The position numbers and the translations under genes were made by a program. From NCBI RefSeq assembly GCF_014356525.2, contig NC_052510.1, positions 59,507,274 to 59,571,273 of the forward strand: a stretch of 64,000 nt of DNA. Direction: 5' to 3'. This DNA comes from Nilaparvata lugens (lineage: Eukaryota > Arthropoda > Insecta > Hemiptera > Delphacidae). This document shows, one piece after another, positions 1-11,750 of this stretch (its first letter is position 1; each line of letters starts with the position of its first letter). The notes below the pieces were generated by a model. The model did no database searches, was not told the origin of the DNA, and was given only the letters and a program-made list of their open reading frames with translations.

Positions 1-27
1 ATAACAGGTCAATGTAACTTACTGAGC

Positions 28-56
28 GCGAGGTCTACTGTTCACAGAACTACTAG
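28..56 (+). mobile_element. Helitron-like 3' terminus, family B
   Basis: AGGTCTACTGTTCACAGAAC followed by TACTAG|T matches the terminus at 9538. The rest of the element is outside the window or absent. Confidence 0.4.
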
Positions 57-59
57 TGA

Positions 60-1620
60 TAACAAATATGATAACAAATAGTAATCGCTATTGATTTCCG
101 AAAGTAGCTCAAAGGAAAACAGCTGAAGACTCATTTACCGCTTCTCCAAACCCTATTCATCCCTACACTTTCCACTAATTGGTATACGGTACTAACCCTC
201 ATTCTCTCCAAGACAAAATAGTTTTCTATTGGGGAAAATGAAAATTCCACTCACGCCCCAAAGTGTATCCTCATTTCTGTCATAACTGTTGCCTAATAAA
301 ATTAAACCTGTCTTCTTTCTCGTTTCCCCACATTATAGAGTCAGCCAACAACTCCCAGCTGACTGGAGACAGAAGCAAAGTTGTTTTTCCAAATAGGAAC
401 GTGACTTCGCCCGCACCCGCACGCGCGTTCACTCTTCGAAAAACGTTGAGGGAAAACTCTTCTGGAGCACTCAATTTTCGTCCCCAACCTCCCCCTTGTT
501 TTCTTGTTATCTCTGTTTCCCTTCTTCACCTTTTTCCCCCGTCTCTCCATCTCCTCTCCTCCTTTGCCCTTCATCGTTCTTCCCTTATCTTTTATTTTCT
601 CACTTGAGAGAATCTGAACTTTTTTATTTGGTCTCTTGAAAATTCAAGCCTGCATCTTCCCGACAGGCTTCATTAACGGAATATCTCTCCACTCGTATGA
701 ATAAAATAGCTGGTCCAATTTAGCGTCAGACATGTGAGCACGTATTCGCTTTTATCTAACCATTCGTTTTTAAAATTAACCAGCTTTTGATTAATAATGA
801 GAGTCTCCTTAATTGAGCTTAAGTTGATGGGCTTCAAGGACCTACTGAATACATGCCCTACTTTTTCAACGAGTGATTTATGTCTGGATTTATGATCTAG
901 TGCAAGTGATTTTTCCTGAATATAATTGATTAGATTATATCATAAATTTAATAAATATCGGGGCACCGAGCTTCGCTCGTTATTTTCATTCATTGATAAA
1001 CAGAATACAATTCTTCAAAATGATCGTGTTTATATTTTACAGCTGGCTATACGTCAGCTTATGAATTTCGTGGATGAGATATTTTGATTTTCCACAGACG
1101 CACTTTTTTTATTATCCACAGACGACAAAAGTCTCAACTGTTTTTCCAAGGATGAATTATCCTTTAAATGTCGTTCAGCGAGTTTTCCCAGGGATGAGAC
1201 CTAGTGCAATCGAATTTTTATATCATAAACCTACTATGTTTCAAATTTTGTGAGAATCGTTACAGTAGTTTCCGAGATCCGGTGAAATATGAACATCTAA
1301 ACATATAAACAGAAATATTGCTCGATTTATAGGATTATGCCTAGAATAAATATATTCATTCTAGAGTTAGAAAGAGTCTTTTTTTAATCTCTCTATTTGC
1401 GGTTTTTTTAATTTAGAATTCAATCAGTATTATGAATATCTGCTACTAGAAGCTTGATACTTTTGAGTTTCTGTTTGGTGTCAACGAAATGATACAACTC
1501 TACAATACTATAATGAAGTATTATAATCATTGTGATTGAGTAATATAATTGAGGATATAATACTTATTGATAATAAGGAGTTAAATATGATCATTTTTTA
1601 GTATGTGCATGGAATAGACT
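60..1620. other. No gene recognised
   Basis: Apart from the family A element (955-1334), this is A+T-rich intron of the C2-RGS gene. Frames at 263-607 on both strands lie in a slightly GC-richer patch (410-560) without splice-site support. Confidence 0.5.
955..1334 (-). mobile_element. Helitron-like non-autonomous repeat, family A, copy 1
   Basis: The minus-strand 5' end is TCCTATAAATCGAGC and the 3' end carries the hairpin CGAGCGAAGCTCG followed by GTGCCCCGATATT. The internal GATCTCGGAAACTAC-type segment is shared with five other copies in this window. The TC start after an A is Helitron-like, but the canonical CTRR end is missing, so the class is tentative. Confidence 0.6.
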
Positions 1621-1623
1621 CAC

Positions 1624-1678
1624 CTTTTTAACTGCATTCTTAACAGCAAATGTCATACATCCCAAGAACTCGCTTCTC
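1624..1678 (-). CDS. C2-RGS gene, exon 7 (C2 domain, SEFLGCMTFAVK)
   Basis: This 55-nt exon has the acceptor CCTCTTTTTCAG before 1678 and the donor AAAG|GTGAGT after 1624. Its first base completes the split AG|G Arg codon of exon 6, giving RSEFLGCMTFAVKNAVKK. This is the hallmark strand that follows the RLLVxxW strand in RGS3-like C2 domains (RGS3 has a closely similar FIGCMSFGVK, from memory). The phase match across an 18.2 kb intron, together with exact motif continuity, makes chance unlikely. It ends in phase 0. The rest of the C2 domain and the RGS domain should follow to the left of this window; no later exon was found in 1-1600. Confidence 0.88.
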
Positions 1679-1689
1679 CTGAAAAAGAG

Positions 1690-4118
1690 GGGAACAAAAT
1701 ATTACTGAATTGATAGGTTTCATCATTGAATTGATTGCAAATTTTAAAAATTGGTTCCCAGTTTCCTGTCATTTCCACACTACATGCCAGAAGCAAAAGC
1801 AGTTCTATGAACAATATTTCATAAATATTCCAGATGGATTCAGCTAAACACCACGTACAGTACATAACACCATAATAAAAACTGTAGTAATCAAGTATAA
1901 AACACCACTCATATTAACTCCATGAGAGCAAGCATACAATCTAATAAATATTGAGGTAATGTGAGCTCAGTTTGTGAAGATGTTAATTTAATGCTCATTA
2001 GCTCTTTTAATTGAAATTAAAACTCATCCCAGTTTGGAGCAAGGCGCACATTTTCTCACTTTTTTGTGTGATCAATGGTAGGGTTTTGATAGGGATATTT
2101 TGAACACCATATCAAACATTCTCTATACAATTTTTCTATTGAGAATTTCCATATTCATTTCGATTTGTATATGATATTACTTCCAACTCGTTTTTCACAA
2201 CAGCTCTCTCAACAGGCAGTTGGAAATTTGCATTGGAACAAGTTTAACTACACATTGCGTGTCGTGAGGATTGACTGGGGTTTGAAAATCCACCAATCCC
2301 TGAAGCAAGAATTAAGTCCTATTTGTCCTTAGCGCGTGAACTTGGGCTTGATTTGCTTCTGACGATTGTTCTGATTGCTAATGTTGCATGCCTGGATGGT
2401 AGGCTGTGACTTACGCCTAGTAGGCAGTTCCTTAGCTTCTAAAAACAAGCTGTAAAAGGTCGAATTATCATGATCGTCGCGTCTTGGTAGCGTGCATGGA
2501 TTGTGAGCAGTTTTAAAACACTTCAAAACATATACTTTTTGTGTAGTTGAGAAGTCGATATTGTGGTAATTATTCATATTGAATGAAAATGACTAAGAAA
2601 CTGTCAAAAACCAATTTTTGACAATTTCTTAGTCTTTTTCATTCAACTTCAAAACATATATTCATGATTGGATCTAGCAGTGTGCTCAATGGAGACATAC
2701 TTTATTTATGACTGGCAGGTAACCCGTGCTCCGCAATGGTCCAATTTAAAACTTGACAAACTGGAAGCTTGACGTAATGAAATTTTAAAGAATTGAAAAT
2801 AGACCTTTGATCAACCTTGGTAAATTGATAATTTATATGCGAAACTTCACAACAATACCGAATACTGTTTGAATAATTAAATTTTGACACTGATCCAATA
2901 TAATTCAAATCTCATGGATAATGCTTCCATAATTTATTTGAATCTAAGTAGAAATTCCATTTCTCATCTATTTGATTAAATTCAAATAATCTTGAAGCAA
3001 TCCACAGGAAAATTGGATACCTTTCCTCTTTCTAAGCAGTGTCACTTGCACAGTGCCAGTTCAAATAATTATTATTTAAAAAATGGTATATATTATATTA
3101 TATAATATAATATAATATGTGATGTTGAGATATTCTTCACATCGCTATATTATATAAATATTATATAATATAATAATAATTTTGTATCATTGAATCAATA
3201 AAAGAATAAACAAAATTTTATTTCAAATTCAATAATCAAATCCATGTCATCACTGTTTGTTATAGCCTACTGTGGTTCAGTTTGAGATTAAACCCCCAAC
3301 TGATTCAATTCAGTTGAAACTCTCATTGTGCAAACGGCACTAAGGCCTGTTTAAGAAGCTCAAACTGAATTGATTAAATTGAACTGGCAGCTCAAACTCA
3401 AACTATACTTAATAAGGATAAACTCCAGTTTAAAATGGAATTCCTTGAGTCTGTGCAAAAGCTGAAAATAACCTTTCTACTGGTGACATTTTTCAAAGTT
3501 TTTCGATAAAACTATTATCAAACTATCAAAATAAAAAAGTTTTCTCAGGAAAACATTTTTTCCAATCATTACTTTCTGAGATATGAGCGTCTAAAGTTTA
3601 AATTTTTGGGACAGAACATTTCAAATTCGGTAAGAGATAAATCCATGAGATTCAGAGGATTGATTCTTTATGGTATTGTTGATCTAGTAGAACAAAAATT
3701 TTCTAAAAATATCAATTTTCGAGAAAGTTATCCAATTTACTAAAAATGACCAAACATACCTTTTTGTTGAGTTTATTACAGTAGAATGTTCATTTCTAGC
3801 CTTTGCACAACATTAACAACTGACACTGTGCAAACAGCACTAACAATCATAAAAATAGGCAGGAAACTCTCCCTGGTCTTTTTCTGTTTCTCTTCTTTTC
3901 AACGCCGTCTTCATTGTTTCCGATTGTAAAACTATATCATTAGAGGGGGATTTCCGAATACAATAGATTGATTGCGCATTTTAGAGGCAATATAGATGGG
4001 GAAAAGACAAGAGCATAGACAATGGGGGAACCCCTCAATTACAGTAAAAACATGTGGCTCACCCTTCCGGGAACAGTGAGTAATTGTTGCTACATTGGAA
4101 CGTTACTTGAAGACACTC
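1690..4118. other. Intron sequence, no gene recognised
   Basis: Within the 18 kb intron. It holds the 2577-2650 hairpin, a TATA-type AT-rich stretch at 3085-3175 and a degenerate inverted TTCAGTTTGAG/CTCAAACTGAA pair around 3280-3370. Confidence 0.5.
2577..2650. repeat. Hairpin fragment of the ACCGAAACCGG repeat family
   Basis: TTGAATGAAAATGACTAAGA and its complement TCTTAGTCTTTTTCATTCAA face each other around a short loop. The same ends bound the longer copies at 28792, 55490 and 60076. Confidence 0.65.
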
Positions 4119-4121
4119 TAA

Positions 4122-4878
4122 GGCTCAAATCACACTTACGCGACTCAGGTCGAGAAGAGACTCGACCTAGTAGAGAGCATGTGTCGAGAGCATGTGTTTT
4201 CAAATGGTGACAGTCTCGGAGGCTCTAGTCGACTGGTCTGCGTGTCACCTAGTCGAGAGCATGTGTTTTCAAATGGTGACAGTCTCGGAGGCTCTAGTCG
4301 ACTGGTCTGCGTGTCACCTAGTCGAGAGCATGTGTTTTCAAATGGTGACAGTCTCGGAGGCTCTAGTCGACTGGTCTGCGTGTCACCTAGTCGAGAGCAT
4401 GTGTTTTCAAATGGTGACAGTCTCGGAGGCTCTAGTCGACTGGTCTGCGTGTCACCTAGTCGAGAGCATGTGTTTTCAAATGGTGACAGTCTCGGAGGCT
4501 TTAGTCTAGTCGACTGGTCTGCGTGTCACCTAGTCGAGAGCATGTGTTTTCAAATGGTGACAGTCTCGGAGGCTCTAGTCGACTGGTCTGCGTGTCACCT
4601 AGTCGAGAGCATGTGTTTTCAAATGGTGACAGTCTCGGAGGCTCTAGTCGACTGGTCTGCGTGTCACCTATTCGAGAGCATGTGTTTTCAAATGGTGACA
4701 GTCTCGGAGGCTCTAGTCGACTGGTCTGCGTGTCACCTAGTCGAGAGCATGTGTTTTCAAATGGTGACAGTCGCTGAGTCTCGAGTCGACTGGTCTGAGT
4801 GTCACCATTTGGAAACACATTCTCTCGACTATGGTTGAGTCTCTTCTCGACCTGAGTCGCGTATGTGTGAGTTGAGCC
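4122..4878. mobile_element. PIF/Harbinger-like MITE (757 bp) carrying a 69-bp satellite
   Basis: Terminal inverted repeats beginning GGCTCAA(A/C)TC are flanked by TAA duplications at 4119-4121 and 4879-4881, as expected for PIF/Harbinger targets. The inner part of the repeat reads GACTCAGGTCGAGAAGAGAC on the left and its complement on the right. Between the arms nine copies of a 69-bp unit run head to tail. No transposase is present. Because 69 is divisible by three and the unit lacks stops in several frames, it produces long spurious ORFs. Confidence 0.85.
4180..4815. repeat. 69-bp tandem repeat, nine copies
   Basis: CAAATGGTGACAGTC starts at 4201, 4270, 4339, 4408, 4477, 4551, 4620, 4689 and 4758, so the spacing is 69 bp with one 5-bp insertion in the fifth interval. 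Copies are nearly identical, which implies recent expansion inside the MITE. The rightmost end carries part of the unit inverted. Confidence 0.95.
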
Positions 4879-4881
4879 TAA

Positions 4882-6075
4882 GAATGTTCAATTATGCTAC
4901 AGTTTATTGTCAAATAATTGTGTAGAGTGAATACGAATAGTATTTTAAATAATAGTGCTTGAAACTTTGTGAGCAACTATGAATATTGTACAGTTACTGT
5001 TCAGTTATAGTTGTAAATAGAGAATAATTTTATAGAAACTTGTAAGCTGTGTGTATGTATGATGACAGGTAGCAAGGTCACTGGTTTTGTAAAATTAACA
5101 TTAAATCATTAATAGTAATGTGAAATAGTATAGGATTATCTCACCATAATAATTGTTGAAGTTTGTTACAGTTTTAGTTTGCTTATAATAATAATATTAT
5201 TGTAGTTTTGAATGCTCTGTGAGGATACGTCATACGAACTCATTTTTAATCACTTAAGGGGTGTTTTCGTAACGAGCAGACGACAGAATTAACTTTAAAT
5301 TAACATTGGTTCTTATAGGAGTGTTCACGCATCGGCAGAAAGTTGAGCAGAAAAAAAACTGTTCAAAATAGAGACGAACAGTTGTCGTTCATTTTGACGT
5401 TCTTTCAAGACCTATCAACACAATGCTTGAGTGTCTCATACGAAATCATACGTAGAATAGTATAGGATTATCTTGTCATAATAATTTAATATCGGGAGAC
5501 CGAGCTCCGCTCGTGAGTTAATAGGCATGATAATGGAAAATTTGAAAGGAAAAAATCATAAATAGAATTATCCTTGAAAATTTAGTATTTGCTTGACAAT
5601 TACCAGTATGTACTGTCGAATAACAACTGTCTTATATATAGATTGACTCTGAAATGATGAATCCTGAAGTTTAAAGGTGAGAGGTGAAAGAATGTTGGAG
5701 TAGGTCCTTGGACTCCAATATAATAAACCTTTTTTCTTCAAATAATCTTGAAGTATTAAAGTATTAAATATTGAAGTATTTTGATGAATTTCATAGAAAA
5801 TAATATTATAAGAGTATAATTATATATTAATATGATAATATATTTATGTCAAACCAATGCTTAAGATAATTTAATTCAATTATTCGATCTAATCTTATAT
5901 AATTATATGAATTCCGCATTGTTGAGATATTGAGGCTATGAATAATTACAACCAAGCTTTCAAAAAATGACAAATTAGGCTACTGTGCATGCGCTGCGGC
6001 TAGGCGAGAGTTAATAATTAAACAGCTGTGCAGCCCATTTAATATCATCAGCTGGCTTCATTATAACTTCTTTTT
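4882..6075. other. A+T-rich, no gene recognised
   Basis: Short repeats only. A family A hairpin-end fragment (GAGACCGAGCTCCGCTCG) lies at about 5494-5515. TGCATGCGCTGCGGC at about 5986 is an NRF1-like half site near the (TTC)n tract. Confidence 0.4.
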
Positions 6076-6087
6076 TCACTTATCACT

Positions 6088-6303
6088 TTTCTTCTTCTTC
6101 TCTTCTTCTTCTTCTTCTTCTTCTTCTTCTTCTTCTTCTTCTTCTTCTTCTTCTTTTTCATTTATCATTTTCTCTTTTTCATTCTTCTTCTTCTTCTTCT
6201 TCTTCTTCTTCTCCTTCTTCTTCTTCTCTTCTTCTTCTTCTTCTTCTTCTTCTTCTACTTCTTCTACTTCTTCTACTTCTTCTTCTTCTACTTCTTCTTC
6301 TTC
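6088..6303. repeat. (TTC)n microsatellite
   Basis: About 215 bp of TTC repeats with short interruptions. Read backwards it gives a poly-Glu/Lys frame (6076-6327) that is not a gene. It lies about 100 bp left of the X-box. Confidence 0.97.
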
Positions 6304-6359
6304 GGAATTCAAATATTCATTCAACAACGCTCAACAATTCTAACTGTCTACCGAAACTC

Positions 6360-6639
6360 AGTCGACAGTAATTTTGAAATTTTCAAATTTGCCGCCAAGC
6401 GCCGTTACCATGGCAACCGGTGAACGTCTCGCGGCAGCCATGAACTGTGTGCCGGCCGGCAGGTCAGCAAGTCGCCTGTCATAACTTGTCAAACTTTGTC
6501 AATTACCTCTGCCTTTGTTTTGAATCAGTCGCGTCGCGAATTTCAAGTGGAACTGACCTCTATGTCGTGCGCTCTCGTGAATTTTGCAGTTCTAAAGAAT
6601 ATTTCCGGTATCTAGTGGCTCGATGGATCAGGAATTAAT
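6360..6639 (+). promoter_or_regulatory. Promoter-like CpG-rich segment and candidate first exon ending at a GTGAGT donor
   Basis: Against A+T-rich flanks this stretch is locally rich in C, G and CpG. It contains a perfect RFX X-box at 6404-6417. A candidate start ATG at 6623 (MDQEL, 17 nt) is followed directly by a strong donor, AAT|GTGAGT, after 6639. It looks like the promoter and first exon of a plus-strand gene nested in the 18 kb C2-RGS intron. No downstream exon could be linked, so coding is unproven. A longer overlapping frame (6447-6638) ends in a stop at the same place and is not preferred. Confidence 0.35.
6404..6417. promoter_or_regulatory. RFX X-box, GTTACCATGGCAAC
   Basis: The 14-mer fits the palindromic X-box GTNNCCATGGNAAC exactly. 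RFX factors (insect Rfx, nematode DAF-19) bind this site upstream of ciliary genes, usually within about 250 bp of the start. Here it lies about 205 bp before a candidate ATG. The palindrome has no orientation, so a minus-strand target is also possible. Confidence 0.6.
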
Positions 6640-7096
6640 GTGAGTATTGTATTTTTTATGTAAATAGTAATTATCTTTGATCGTTACCCAAATTTATAAC
6701 AATGAACTAAGAAAATCTAACCTATTTTACTCACAAAAGATATATTGATACGGTTACCTATATAGCTACCAGCTGTAGATTTGTATAGCTACAGATAGAT
6801 ATTGCGAGTTGGGTAACCAACTCAGAAATCATCTTGTATTCGTGTAGTTTCAATGATATCATATGTGTGGTTGTACATTATATTAGAGTGGTAACCTGAG
6901 CTTCAACGATAACCTGAAAATGATTGGCTCATGGGGCTGACTCAATTATCTGTTGTCAAACTTTGAGACGGATTCCCACATTATCAGTACCAGAGTCAGT
7001 GTGCAGCCAGTACAACGAGAATAAAATCCCAATGATTTATTATTTGAATATTCCCACTGAGCACAGAGAATTAAGGAATAGATAATTGACTGAACA

Positions 7097-7400
7097 TATT
7101 GAGGTCTATGTTTCAACTCGATTTGCTTTTGTCTGTATGTAACGCGATTACGGCCAAACGCGTTGATAGAATTCGATGAGATTTGGCAGGAATATTCCTT
7201 TTTCAACTGCGCGTCGATGTATACACAAGGTTTTATGAAATTTTGCATTTTAAGGATAATATGAAAAGAAAAGGAATTCCTCCATACTCTGATATCACTA
7301 TTTATATATCGTCTACTTTGAAGATAGAATTAATCAGACTATAGAATTATTCATAATCAATCAGCTGACAAGTGGATTATTCATTCCATGCATTACACAG
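7097..7400 (+). mobile_element. Helitron-like repeat, family B, internal copy
   Basis: It aligns with 8963-9250: TGAGGTCTATG, the CGTCGA(T/C)GTATA segment, GGATAATAT(A/G)AAA and TTATTCAT(A/C)AT follow in the same order. It is diverged. Confidence 0.5.
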
Positions 7401-7766
7401 ATGTCTGACCGTGTCTATTTATATAAGGTAGGGTTATAATCAATATTCTCACATTTGAAAAAAAAAAATTTAATAGGTGATTGAGAATATAATGTGAATA
7501 ATGCTGAAGAAATTATAATATTCTTGATTGGAAAAAAAATTTAAATAGTTGAGAAATATTTTTATCAGATGAAAAGATTATCACGAAACTGGATAAATCA
7601 TCATATGGGATACAATTTCAAACGTGAACTGAGTTTATTAACGTAAGTGAGTTTTTGATTTTGGAGAAAACAAATAACAGTTTTTAAGAGTAAATTATGA
7701 TTCAACTGTGAATTGTGATTCAACTGAATCAACTAGAGCACGTGACATCAGGTACTTGTGGATGAG

Positions 7767-7803
7767 AAAAGTGCGTGAGGTCTACTGTTCACAGAAGTAC
7801 TAG
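7767..7803 (+). mobile_element. Helitron-like 3' terminus, family B
   Basis: GAGGTCTACTGTTCACAGAA followed by GTACTAG|T, as at 56 and 9538. A 26-bp inverted repeat follows at once. Confidence 0.4.
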
Positions 7804-7805
7804 TA

Positions 7806-7876
7806 AAAATGAATGTAATGAGGGAATAGGAGTTCTTATATTCAGTTTTGTCCTATTCCCTCATTACATTCATTTT
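7806..7876. repeat. Inverted repeat with 26-bp perfect arms
   Basis: The arms 7806-7831 and 7851-7876 (AAAATGAATGTAATGAGGGA... and its complement) are perfect complements around a 19-nt loop. Confidence 0.9.
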
Positions 7877-8045
7877 CGCTATTGCGAATGGATAGAGGAA
7901 TAGATGATGAAGATAAATTTAATGAGGTGTCTTCTTCTCCAACATCAATGCTATTGATTATATCTACTATTTACGTCATCGTTATATGAGCAAATATACC
8001 CATAAGCATGGAATGGTTCATCAATGGGGAATGATGATCATCAAA

Positions 8046-8163
8046 ATTTATTCATTTATTCCATTGACAATCACAAATCATAATTAAAATATATAATATG
8101 ATTGGGAGAAGACAACAGGCCCAAAGCCCAAAACTGTCTTCTCCCAAATTTTTACAAATAAAA
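8046..8163 (-). mobile_element. LINE-tail-like repeat (hairpin plus A/T tail)
   Basis: On the minus strand, TTTGGGAGAAGACAGTTTTG and its hairpin mate CTTCTCCCAA precede an AATAAATGAATA tail. The same unit occurs in plus orientation at 31505. It reads as the 5'-truncated 3' end of a LINE or a related SINE. Confidence 0.5.
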
Positions 8164-8954
8164 GTTTCAAAAAATTGTTGATTATATTCACGATTAACAA
8201 CATAGTGGTATGAACAATGGTATCCCATAACCATAAAATGGTTCTTCAGTAGAGAATGATGAACATCAAAATTATTGATCATATTCACGATTAACAACAG
8301 ACTTGTATGAACAATAATATCTCATAACCATGAAATGGTTTTCCAGAAGGTAGTGATAAATATTTCCGAAGACGCTTTGAGTAGCATGCAAATGAGGTGA
8401 TAATCTTGTCAGATAAGCCCTTTGTAAGCTGTTGTTGGAGGGCTAGCTTCAAATACCTTCCGTGCCAAACGGTCTTTGTAGGTACTACCCAAACTCATCC
8501 AATATCTTAAGCCTGTCCGAAACCACTGAATTTAATACCAAGTTCCTGTTCACAAAGTGAGTTGATGTACATAGAGCAGTGTGGTTAAGTTGCTGTTTCT
8601 AAGCATGCATTTTGGCTAATAAAATGCTTCACTAGTTTAATATTTTTTTGGAGTTGAAAAAACTTCATGAAAGAACTAAATAATCATGGGGGAATTTAAT
8701 ACTGTGTTTCTATCCACAACCTAAATTGTAAAATTCATACTGGAAAATGGGTGATAAATTGATAAACAATAACTATTCCACACAAAATTTAAAACTCTAA
8801 ACTTTTTACTGATTGGTTCTCTGAACTACTCTGATGGTTCTCTAAACTTCTCTGATTAGTTTTCTAAACTAATCTGATTGGTTCTTGTGGCATTCAATCA
8901 TGTTTGAAATTCAACAGGTTATTATGCAACCGCGCCATTGTGTTTCATATCATT

Positions 8955-9538
8955 GACCGAACGAAGTGAGGTCTATGATTCTTGTCGACGGTTTTGCATT
9001 TCTCTTTATGTTTATATGTTCCGCATTTACGACGAAACGCAGCATTATGATTTTCATGAAATTTGACAGGTATGTTCCTTTTTCAATTTCGCGTCGACGT
9101 ATATACAAGGTTATTGGAAATTTTGCATTCAAAGGATAATATAAAAGGAAAAGGAGCCTCCTTTCATACGCCAATATTAAAAAAAATCAGACTGTAGAAT
9201 TATTCATCATAAAACAGCAAGCAGCTGTCGAGTGGATTATAAATTGCATGCAATGACGCATACAATTCAATATCTCAATGTAAATTAGTGAAAAAACAAC
9301 TGTTGTGTGGACTATTAATTGCATGCAGTGAGGCATGCAATTGATAACTTGAATTAGCATAGTATTTTCTCCCGACTTTTCTCTGCTTTCAACTCAGTGA
9401 GCTTTTGATGATAGTAGCATAGTCGTTTATACGCCGATATCTCGCCGACACGACAGAATTTATTCTGATGGACAGTAGGCCTATTAGAGGAGACTGTGGT
9501 TTATAACTGCGCGAGTTCTACTGTTCACAGAACTACTA
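8955..9538 (+). mobile_element. Helitron-like repeat, family B
   Basis: It begins around GACCGAACGAAGTGAGGTCT and ends with the hairpin TGTTCACAGAAC, then TA and CTAG|T at 9538. The same CTAG-ending terminus recurs at 56 and 7803. A partial internal copy lies at 7097-7400. The hairpin plus CTAG end fits a Helitron 3' end. Confidence 0.55.
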
Positions 9539-10424
9539 GTTTTTTGAGGTTTCGAAGAGCTTAATGAAGAATTCATACGGCAACTGGATGAAGAATTGAT
9601 GATCAATAACAATTGTATTTTACCATGAATGAAAATCTCACACATACCTGCGGATTGGAATTTCTTTGTGTGTAGGACAGGCTAATCAATAGTGCATCAA
9701 ATCTGTTATTACAATATATTCACCAAAATTGTCACAACTGTAATAGCTGTCACTTTCTGTCAAATTGATACTTTTCATCCATTCATTCAGAACAAGACCC
9801 TCCTATCTTTATATAATGATTCATCCTGATTCCAAACACAGTATTCAACCTATTATCAAGCACAAGATTGGAATGTGGCGTGAAAGAAACCCTGAAATGT
9901 TCGGAGAATCACTTCTCTTATTTGATATTTTCCTTGTTGCGTTCCACAAACATCTCCAATAATTTGACAGTGAGTAGAAGTCACGAGTTCGGTTGGAACC
10001 TAAATCACAGAAAACTTTTATACTTGAGTTCTATACTAGAGCTCCATACTAGACTCCTATACTATACTAAACTTCTATAATTCTTCATTGTGTTAGGATA
10101 TCATTATGGAATACTTCTACAACCTCATATTTGATAGAAGAATTTAATTAATTCAATCTAGCATTTGAGTGAGTAAAGCAGTGTTAAAAGCGGTTTTGGT
10201 AGCGGTTTGGCTCAATTGATTCAATACACCTTTTAAATGGGAAATAGTATTAGAGATCTGATGAATTTCCAATGAATATTCTGTGCAGTACAATAGAAGA
10301 AAAACAATGAAATGTACAAGGTTTTCCTAGTAGTTCTTCGAAGATATCGGTGAGCTTTGTTGGGTCTGATGAAAGATTTCTTGAAAAAACCTTTGTGAAA
10401 TCTTGAAATTCGATGTGTAGTGAA

Positions 10425-11240
10425 TGAGTCGGATCAATTCAGTTTTATTATGCCGTGTCATCTGTTATAGGTCAGCCACCACAAATTGCCAAATTTCCGG
10501 TAAGGAAAAGGTGGCTTACGAACTTTCTATCAGAGATTGTCACAAACGGAAGAGGTGACTTACAAATTTACTAATAAATATTGTCACAAATGGAAAAGGT
10601 GGTTCACGAATTTGTTATCAAATATTGTCACAAAAGGAAAAGGTGACCTACGAATTTTCTATCAATGATTGTCACAAATGGAAAAGGTGGTTCACGAATT
10701 TGTTATCAGAGATTGTCTCAAATGGGAGAGGTGGTTTACGAATTTTCTATCAAAGATTGTCACAGAATGAGTCAAATCGATTCAGTTTTATTATGCCGTG
10801 TTATCTGTTGTAGGTCAGCCACCACGAATTGCCGAATGTCAGAAAAACAAAGGTGGCTTACGACTTTGCTATCAAAGACTGCCACAATTGGAAAAGGTGG
10901 TTCATGAATTTGTTATCAGATATTTTTATACAAATGGAAAAGGTGGTTCACGAGTTATCAAAGATTGTCACAGGAAGAAGAGGTGGTTAATGAATTTGTT
11001 ATAAGAGATTGTCACAAATGGAAAAGGTGGTTCATGAATTTGTTATCAGAGATTTTTATACAAATGGAAAAGGTGGTTCACGAGTTATCAAAGATTGTCA
11101 CAGAAAGAAGTTGTGGTTCATGAATTTGTTATCAGAGACTATCACAAATGGAAAAGGTGATTCACGACTTTTCTATCAGAGATTATCACAAAAGGTAGAG
11201 GTGGTTCAAGAATTTGTTATCAAAGAGCAGAGGAAACGAA
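10425..11240. repeat. 44-bp minisatellite with an interspersed spacer
   Basis: TTGTCACAAATGG-type starts fall at 10581, 10625, 10669, 10713 and 10757, exactly 44 bp apart, and continue with deletions to 11220. A different spacer (TTCAGTTTTATTATGCCGTG...) at 10436 and again at 10779 gives a higher-order period of about 342 bp. As 44 is not a multiple of three, the several overlapping short ORFs are artefacts. Confidence 0.92.
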
Positions 11241-11399
11241 GGACAAGCTGTCAACGGAAATACCGCGATGTTTTTGAGGGTTGGAAGGGGGTGGATGACC
11301 TTTAGCGTGCGGCTCATCCACAGAGAGAGTCACGCTACATTTAACTTTGACTACTGTTGTCCAAAGCTGGTGAAAAGAGCCAAACGTGAAGGGTGAGAG

Positions 11400-11560
11400 A
11401 GAGAGACATAGGAGTAGATAAGCGAAGTGCTCCCACTAAAAGCCGCTTTAGATTTAATCACATAAATGACGACGAGACAATAATTTTCCTCACAGCTTTC
11501 AGCTTTGTATCATTTGAATTGTTCAGTGTTGCTTTGAGAGAGTCGGTGAGTTTACAATAT
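11400..11560 (+). other. Possible untranslated first exon with TTCAGT initiator
   Basis: TTGTTCAGTGTTGC at 11519-11532 resembles an arthropod TCAGT initiator and is followed by GAGAGTCG|GTGAGT at about 11545. There is no ATG in the short exon. Weak, but a plausible transcription start next to the minisatellite. Confidence 0.15.
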
Positions 11561-11750
11561 TAAAATTTCACAAAGTATGATCAGAGGAAAAACTGGACAA
11601 TTTATAAAGATTAAATATCTTAAGTTGCGTTTACACCAAAGTTATTAACAAAATGTTAATAACTTAATCCTTATAGATCCAATTAGATTGATCATAACTT
11701 ATCATACACATAATGAACATGTCACGTTCCGTTCAATCTAAAAGAATCTA

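Noticed and set aside
4179..4838. 219-codon plus-strand ORF and overlapping ORFs of about 105 codons on both strands
   Set aside because: They are the 69-bp satellite read in frame; 69 is divisible by three and the unit lacks stops, so several frames stay open.
6076..6327. Poly-Glu/Lys protein
   Set aside because: It is the reverse reading of a (TTC)n microsatellite.
7569..7642. Plus-strand exon between ATTTTTATCAG and GTAAGT
   Set aside because: Only 74 nt; it is open only in a phase that does not follow from the candidate first exon at 6623, and it has no family match.
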